DNA from: Chrysemys picta bellii
Taxonomy: Eukaryota; Chordata; Testudines; Emydidae
Direction: 5' to 3'
Length of the DNA stretch: 64,000 bases
NCBI RefSeq assembly: GCF_011386835.1
Contig: NC_088797.1
Span: 34,905,583 to 34,969,582 of the forward strand
Below the pieces are notes generated by a model. It saw only the letters and a program-made list of their open reading frames with translations. It made no database searches and was not told where the DNA came from. Positions 58,152 to 64,000 of this stretch are shown here, in pieces (position 1 is the first letter of the stretch; each line of letters starts with the position of its first letter). The translations under genes were made by a program, and so were the position numbers.

Positions 58152-60695
58152 TATACTCTTCTGATGGGGTTGCAGTTTGAAGTCAATGAGATTTGGGCTT
58201 CTAAATCACTTAAGTGCTTTTGAAAATCCCATACGTAGGTGCCTAAATATGGGTTTAGAAGCCTAACTGTAGGCTAATATTATTGAAAAATTTGGGTCTG
58301 TATAAAAAAGTTTGCAATAACTTTCTTAGTGTATTGAAAGTCTAAACAACTTTTTGTTGTTAACATTGAAGCAATTTTGTTTTGAGGTGACTAAGATTTT
58401 GTACCATTAAGAGAGAAATTTTTAATTAAAATACAATTTCAGCCCATGATCCTGCAAACACTTCTGCATCTGCTTAACTTTAAGCATGTTATGTACCTAC
58501 TCAAATGATTGCAGGATCAGGGCCTTAATTTTTTCTATTTTATTTTTTGCCTACAGCGGTTTTGTAAAATTCAAATAAGATACCCTGCCTATACTGGCAT
58601 TTCAATTTTAATTGAAAGATGCAATAGCACAAATTTCCAACAGGTTTTACAAAGCCTCAATATGGTTACAACTTTAAACAAATCACTTGATTTAAAAAAA
58701 TATAAGTCACTTATTTAAATTGCCTTGATTAAAATCACCCCAGCCTGATTGTCCTTCATACTGAATTAACAAGAAAATGTTTTGGAAACATAGATGGTTA
58801 ATGTCGTTTTCCATCTTTGCAGGCATTTTTACAGGTTGGGCAAGAAAATGGAATAGCATTTTTTAGCTCAATTTATAAGATTCTCTCTCTCTCTTTGCTC
58901 GGGAAGAACCCTGTTGTCTTGTTGCCTGAGTAGCGTGCCTTGCATCAGCATAACTTTCTGCACCAGATGTTTCCTTGGTCCCCAACTGACATGTTTACTG
59001 CTGTAGCATCTCACATGTTAATATCAATGTCACAACGAATGAGGTTCTTTTTCAGGTCATCTCAGGAGCATTTCTTTCCCTCCTCTTGATCCTTCACCAA
59101 TTAAAAGTTCATTGTCTCTGTATTTGCTTGGGGAACCTGGTGTCTTCCAAAAGGAGGACATGTCCAGTCCTGCAAATCTTCGTAATTGTCACCATGTCAA
59201 AAATGTAGCAAGGGACAGCTCATAAGCCAGAGAAATGGGGACTGCCTGGGGATCTACCAATACCTTATTAGGGCAAGCAGCCATGGTGATTGTGTGCACA
59301 ATTGTAGTAGGTAACTAGTTGCACACATAAGTGGGTCTGTGTGTGGTAATTAGGTGGACCCTAGGTGTCCTTGCATTGCAAACAGTACCACACTTGTAAA
59401 GGTCTCTTTCAGAAGGGTAATCTGCATGGTACTGTGTGTGTGATTTGGGAGCTGAGAGAATCCTGCTGAGACGTGAACATATTGTTCCACAGTGTTTATA
59501 GGCTTTTAAAAACTGATTCTCAGACCACTAACCCAAATGAGGCCAATAAATTTGCTGTTGCCCAGAGTACTGCTTCCCAGCTCCACCTCCTGCTGCTGCA
59601 CCCTCTGTTGCTTCTTGTTCCCTTAAAGGAGCAGCACCTCAGAGACTGCTCTGTCCCTTGCTTCCCTCCCCTGGCCTGGGAAACAGCCATGCTCTGCTCC
59701 CTTACTCTCATCTACCTTCTTGTGAAGCCACTCTGTTGTCTGCTCCCTCCCTGAATCCCTTCTGAAAACCAGCTCCTGGACTTCAGCTGCAAGCATCCCA
59801 AGCAGTTAAAGGAGCAGTACTGCACATAGTAAGGAGAAGCCAGCTTGTGGCCCCCTTGCAATCATAGCCTCTGGAAGTGGGGAACAGACAGTGAGGAGGC
59901 TGGCAGCTGCTGCGGTCCCAGGATATTGGCCAGGATTCCAGTTCCCTGTGCTGTTTTCAGCTTTGGCTGCGCTTTTATAACTATTGTTTCAGTGCTGGAT
60001 TTGCAGTTGCTTTGCAGAACCTCTCATGTATAATCTGATTGCATCTCTTCATATGCATAATAGGTCAAGGGTGCCACTGTTCTTTGTGGTGGTGCTGTCA
60101 TGTCCAGGTTCCATAGCAATAGACTGATGTGGGAATCACTATAGCATGGCCTTTGGCTGTAGTCTGCTACCACACTTGTTACATCTGATCTCACTTTGTC
60201 TAACTTTGAACCCACTTGATTGCTGTATGTGTGTGGGTCAAATGTTTGACCCAAGCACTGCGAAATGTGTTTCTCTCTTAAGAGAAATGGGGGGGTGGGG
60301 AGAGAAGAAGCAGGGAGAAGCATGACAAACAGATACAAAGAGACTGTGCAAAAAGGCACAGAGAGGAGCAAAGAAAAGATGCTCATGAAAAAATAAATAC
60401 AGTGCACAGCAGGCACTCCTGCCATCCGCATTTTAGGAGGGCTCTTCTACAGAGCAGAGGGTTTCCTTTAGCTAGAAAAACACTTTTTTTAAAAGAATGA
60501 CATCACTCTTGAGAAAAATAAGGTGTTAAAGCAGTTAATGAACCCATATTAATTTTGCAAAAAGTTTTGAAATCTACATTGGTTCCCCATCCCTACAGTC
60601 AAGTTCTTTAGCCAAAATGAGGTTACAGGGGGTAAACTAGTGTAGCTGAATTGCTGGCAGCACTGGAGGGAACTGTTTTTAACTAACCTTCTATA
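58152..60695. other. No gene recognised
   Basis: A palindromic repeat lies at 58441-58525. The segment 58900-59250 reads like reverse-complemented retroelement sequence, but I could not assign it. Short frames without motifs. Confidence 0.4.
58441..58525. repeat. Palindromic interspersed repeat
   Basis: 'gcccatgatcctgcaaacac' mirrors 'gattgcaggatcagggcc', and 'ctgcttaactttaagcatg' is a small hairpin in the centre. Confidence 0.6.
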
Positions 60696-60703
60696 GTGTA
60701 GAT

Positions 60704-61426
60704 TAGGGTTACCATACGTCCGGCTTTTCCAGGACATGTCCAGCTTTTTGGGCCTCAAATCCCCGTCTGGGGGGAAATCCCAAAAAGCCGAACATGTCCT
60801 GGAAAATAGGGACGTGCTGGGCCAGGGGCCGGGCCGGGGCCGGCGGTGCTGGACCAGGGGTGCTCGGCTGGGGGCTGGCCTGGGGGTGCGGGGCCGGGGG
60901 TGCTGGGCCGGGGGTGCTGGGCCGGGCCCAGCGGTGCGGGGCCGGGGGTGCTGGCTCGGGGGCCAGGGCTGGGGGTGCGGGGCCGGGGGTGCGGGGCCGG
61001 GGCCGGTGGTGCGGGGCCGGGGACCAGGGCCCGGCGGTGCGGGGCCGGCGGTGCTCAGCCGGGGGCTGGGCCGGGCCCGGTGGTGCGGGGCTGGCGGTGC
61101 TGGGCCGGGGTCCGGCGGTGCTGGGCCAGGGGCGCTCGGCCGGCACCCCAGGAGCCGAGCCAGGCTGGAGCTGCTGGGGCCGGGGCCGGCCACCGGAGGG
61201 AGCCGCTTGGTTGCGGGGGCCAGACTGGGCCGCACCTCCTCCCCGCACCCCCCCTCCCCCCAGCTTACCTGCTGCCTGCTTCAGGCTTCCCGCAAATCAA
61301 ATGTTCGTGGGAAGCAGGGGAGGGGGCGGAGTTGGGGCGGGGACTTTGGGGAAGGGGTGGAGTTGGGGCGGGGCCGGCGCCCCGTGGAGTGTCCTCTTTT
61401 TGGACACTCAAAATATGGTAACCCTA
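60704..61426. mobile_element. 723-bp MITE with GC-rich tandem repeats, perfect 8-bp duplication
   Basis: The ends TAGGGTTACCATA and TATGGTAACCCTA are a perfect 13-bp inverted pair. The flanks 60696-60703 and 61427-61434 are both GTGTAGAT. Just inside the left end lies an inverted pair: 'ttttccaggacatgtccagc' against 'gaacatgtcctggaaaa'. The right end has 'tgtcctctttttggacact', a small hairpin. The core 60825-61200 is a GC-rich tandem array. Open frames of 179-244 codons on both strands are artefacts of that array. The termini resemble the 47988 element, so the two may be related. Confidence 0.9.
60825..61180. repeat. GC-rich tandem array (gccgggggtgcggg-like units)
   Basis: Degenerate units built from 'ggggtgctgggccggggg' and 'ggtgcggggccgg' are repeated about twenty times. 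They are CpG-rich compared with the AT-rich surroundings. Confidence 0.85.
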
Positions 61427-61775
61427 GTGTAGATGAGGCTTTAGGGAGTGGTGGTGTCTACATGTCTTGAATGGAAGGCTTTATTCATATGGAATATTAC
61501 CTTCCCCCATGAATAATCCTGTTGACGTCAGTGGGATTATTTGTGGAGTAAGGCATTATTCAGTAAGAGGAAGGTTCTCCTAAAGTAGCCCAGAGTTGGG
61601 ATAAAGGTCTGAATTAGTGCAGCAAGGCACTCTGGGACTTTAGGGCCAGATTCTGCCCCCTTACTCATTAGTGGAACTACTCTTGGAGTAAGGTACTGCT
61701 CCACACAATGAATGTGGCAGAATCTGAGCCTTAGTAAATATAAATATGCAAACCTTTGTGCAGAAACCATACCCT

Positions 61776-61856
61776 AGGTAGGATGACCACATGTCCCGAT
61801 ATTCAGGGCTTTGTCTTATATGGGCGTCTATTACCTCCGGTACCCTGTTTATCTAG
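61776..61856. mobile_element. Degenerate copy of the TAGGGTGACCA-type MITE
   Basis: 'taggatgaccacatgtcccg' and 'tttgtcttatatgggcgtct' and 'attacctccggtaccctg' follow the order of the 47988-48111 family. The right end is decayed and an internal part is missing. Confidence 0.5.
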
Positions 61857-64000
61857 GGTCAGTGTGAGCGTGAAGCCTGATCCTGTTTGCTATACATTAT
61901 TCTTATTTTCCTATTTGATTCTCCTTAAATAACTTTTCCTGCCCTAAGAGCAACAGGTCCCTCCATACACTCAAGCCTTAGCCCCATTATTAGTAGCTTT
62001 ACATACCTCTTCATAAAGCAAGGTAAGCCTGTTCTCGGCTGCTTAGTATAGCTAAATATAGACTTTTCAAAGGACCACTTTAGAGCCTAATCCATACCTT
62101 TACTAAGCTTGACAAGTTGAAAGCAGTGGCATAAGCAGCTGATGCAGCTTTTTGGAGATATGAATGCTACAATTCTGTTTTACTTGTGCTAATTTATGAG
62201 GTTTGTTTAAATTCTCTGATGGCTAATCTGGCATTTTACTGCCGGTAAAATCCTTGACCCTAATGATCTGGACTGTCGTGATGATTTTCCTGTCCTTAAT
62301 TTTTTTCTGTAGGTTTCCAAGTCAACAATTTAGAGAGATCAATTTCTTTTGTATTTGTTGAAGTACTAGAGCAATGCCAACAGATACAGCCATATCTATA
62401 TTTTTACAGAGGGGTCAAAATTTTTTTTATTGCCATACCAACCATACCAACCAGATAATGCTAGCAGTACAACTCAGGGGCTGGACCTTCAAACATATGG
62501 GCTAACGTGGTAGAACTTGTTTTGCACTGATCCACTTCTCCTCTCCCTCGCACTATTATAACTTTTAGCATTCACATTATTTAGGGTTCTTTCAGCGGAA
62601 AAGCATGTTTTGTATTATTTTGGTTGCAGAGATTAGATGAACATATACAGCTCAACTCCGAATGAGCCTGGGATACTGTCCACATAGCGAGTCACATTTT
62701 GTTAGTGCAAGTGTTGAAACACAGTCAAGAAGATTTCTGGCAGAAATTGGACAACATTTTTTGAGATGGTAGTCAATAACCATGCTAAAGGAAGCCATGC
62801 CATAGACCACCTCCTAGTGCAGATGTTTTTAATGTGGTAGTCACAGGGTTTGTAATCATGTTAGGTATGGATGTGAGTTGTGTTAAAATGGGTTTCAAAA
62901 ATGGTTTCAGGCACACTTTTACAAACACTAGTGTGGTCAGGGCTTTAGTGCATTTCAGGAGTCAAATATTTCTCCATCCAGGTTTTAGTAAGACTCTCCT
63001 CCTTCCCCAGATATTACAAGGAGATGGCCCATGCTGGTACTGATGTAGTTGAGTGACTTGGGAGAGCATAATTTTATTGGCACAAGTGGCACTGTGACAA
63101 ACCCCTATTGCCTGTCTCTGTGAAAGGGAAGTTAACTCATTTTTATAGTGGAGGAATGCACTCAGCTTTATCAATAGTCAGTTAAAGATTGTGGATCAGA
63201 TTCTGACCCACAATATGTCCCCTTTGCGCCGAGCTCTACAGCTGAGGAGTTTCCTGGATCTAGCCCATCCTCTTTCCTCTGGCATGGGGTGGGGAGCATA
63301 CCCAGCAGAAGGGTTACAGTCAGGGCACTCTGGCAATCCCTGGCTGGTGTAACAGCCCTTTGGGGCCGTTTCAACTAGTGTACGTTAGAGGAATCCTGAG
63401 ACTGTCTAATTTATGTTGGGGACTGAACTAGTCCCTGGCAGCCCAGGGGATCAAGGCAAAGATGGTATAGATCTACCTTTGTCTCTCCCCCCACCTTGGG
63501 TCCTGTGTTGAGCACAGTTTCTATGGAAGAAGGAATGGGGGGCTGTATCCTTAGGTTCCCAGCCTGATTCATGGAGGATTTGAAGTTCTCTTTTCTGTGC
63601 TTCAAATTTGCCTTACATAGTCTAGGCTGTTTTAGGCAGAACAAGCATGAAAAAAATCCTGTTTGCCTTTGCTCCATGTGGAGTTCGATTGTTTGGCTGG
63701 CTGCTCCCTACTTTGACTATACAACAACTTCTTATCTTGGGTACTTCATTCCTTTGTAATTTAGTTTTGTTTTCCTCCTAGTGCTCTAGTCTGCCGTTGG
63801 ATTGCATTCACACAGCATGCCCGCAGGCTGCACTGTATTGTTACATATGTTGTGACATCCAAAATAATCTCAGTGGGTGTTCCGAGCAGCTGCCACAATA
63901 CAACCTATTTTGGCAGCCAAAAGTGCAGTGAGCTTTGTGTGTCACCCTTTCCTTCTCTTCTTCATAATATTGTAACAGAGATGGAATCTACTTATGTTGT
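61857..64000. other. No gene recognised to the window end
   Basis: AT-rich sequence with no supported ORF. A 'gatcagattctgaccc' phrase at 63194-63210 is a remnant of the palindromic family. Confidence 0.4.

Noticed and set aside
60549..61470. Long open frames (179-244 codons) on both strands
   Set aside because: They lie in a GC-rich tandem array inside a MITE with clear target duplication. Overlapping open frames in several phases with Pro/Gly/Ala-only content are a composition effect.

Overview
The window looks like non-coding DNA (intergenic or intronic) from a large vertebrate genome, most likely a cryptodiran turtle. The evidence is a tRNA-headed SINE whose 3' tail reads like the end of CR1, several CR1/L2 LINE remnants, well-kept MIR-type SINEs, many short hAT-like elements with 8-bp target duplications, and a nearly complete DIRS-type tyrosine-recombinase retrotransposon. 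The species call is inference from repeat content. I found no host exon, splice-supported gene, tRNA/rRNA gene or CRISPR array. Almost every open reading frame is short or lies in low-complexity or repeat DNA.

Layout. 1-950: the end of a PIF/Harbinger-like element with a broken Myb/SANT-like ORF on the minus strand. 1980-3335: two non-autonomous DNA elements, the first with a perfect 8-bp target duplication. 4230-5420: LINE and hAT fragments. 5731-11997: a DIRS element on the minus strand, with an intact 828-codon gag, a frameshifted RT/RNase H/tyrosine recombinase region, inverted terminal repeats and an internal complementary region. 12-31 kb: CR1, SINE, MIR, MITEs (one nested in another) and an almost perfect 95-nt foldback retroelement end with a 12-bp target duplication. 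31.9-33 kb: a hAT element carrying a second hAT element. 36-54 kb: candidate solo LTRs, MIRs, a GTTATAT-rich MITE, CR1 3' ends, an L2/CR1 ORF2 remnant and a 124-bp MITE with a perfect 8-bp duplication. 57.8-61.9 kb: a 312-bp hAT MITE and a 723-bp MITE filled with GC-rich tandem repeats, both with perfect 8-bp duplications.

The only functional gene set is that of the DIRS element. Gag would package the RNA, RT/RNase H would make DNA on an inverted-repeat template, and the internal complementary region would bridge the two ends so that a circle forms. The tyrosine recombinase would then integrate that circle without a target duplication. This copy is probably dead in pol and recombinase, but its terminal architecture is complete enough to read the predicted circle junction directly. 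A background signal throughout the window is a short palindromic repeat family (ggcc-agat/tgatc...tgacttcaatgg...gatc-ggcc type) at about twenty places.
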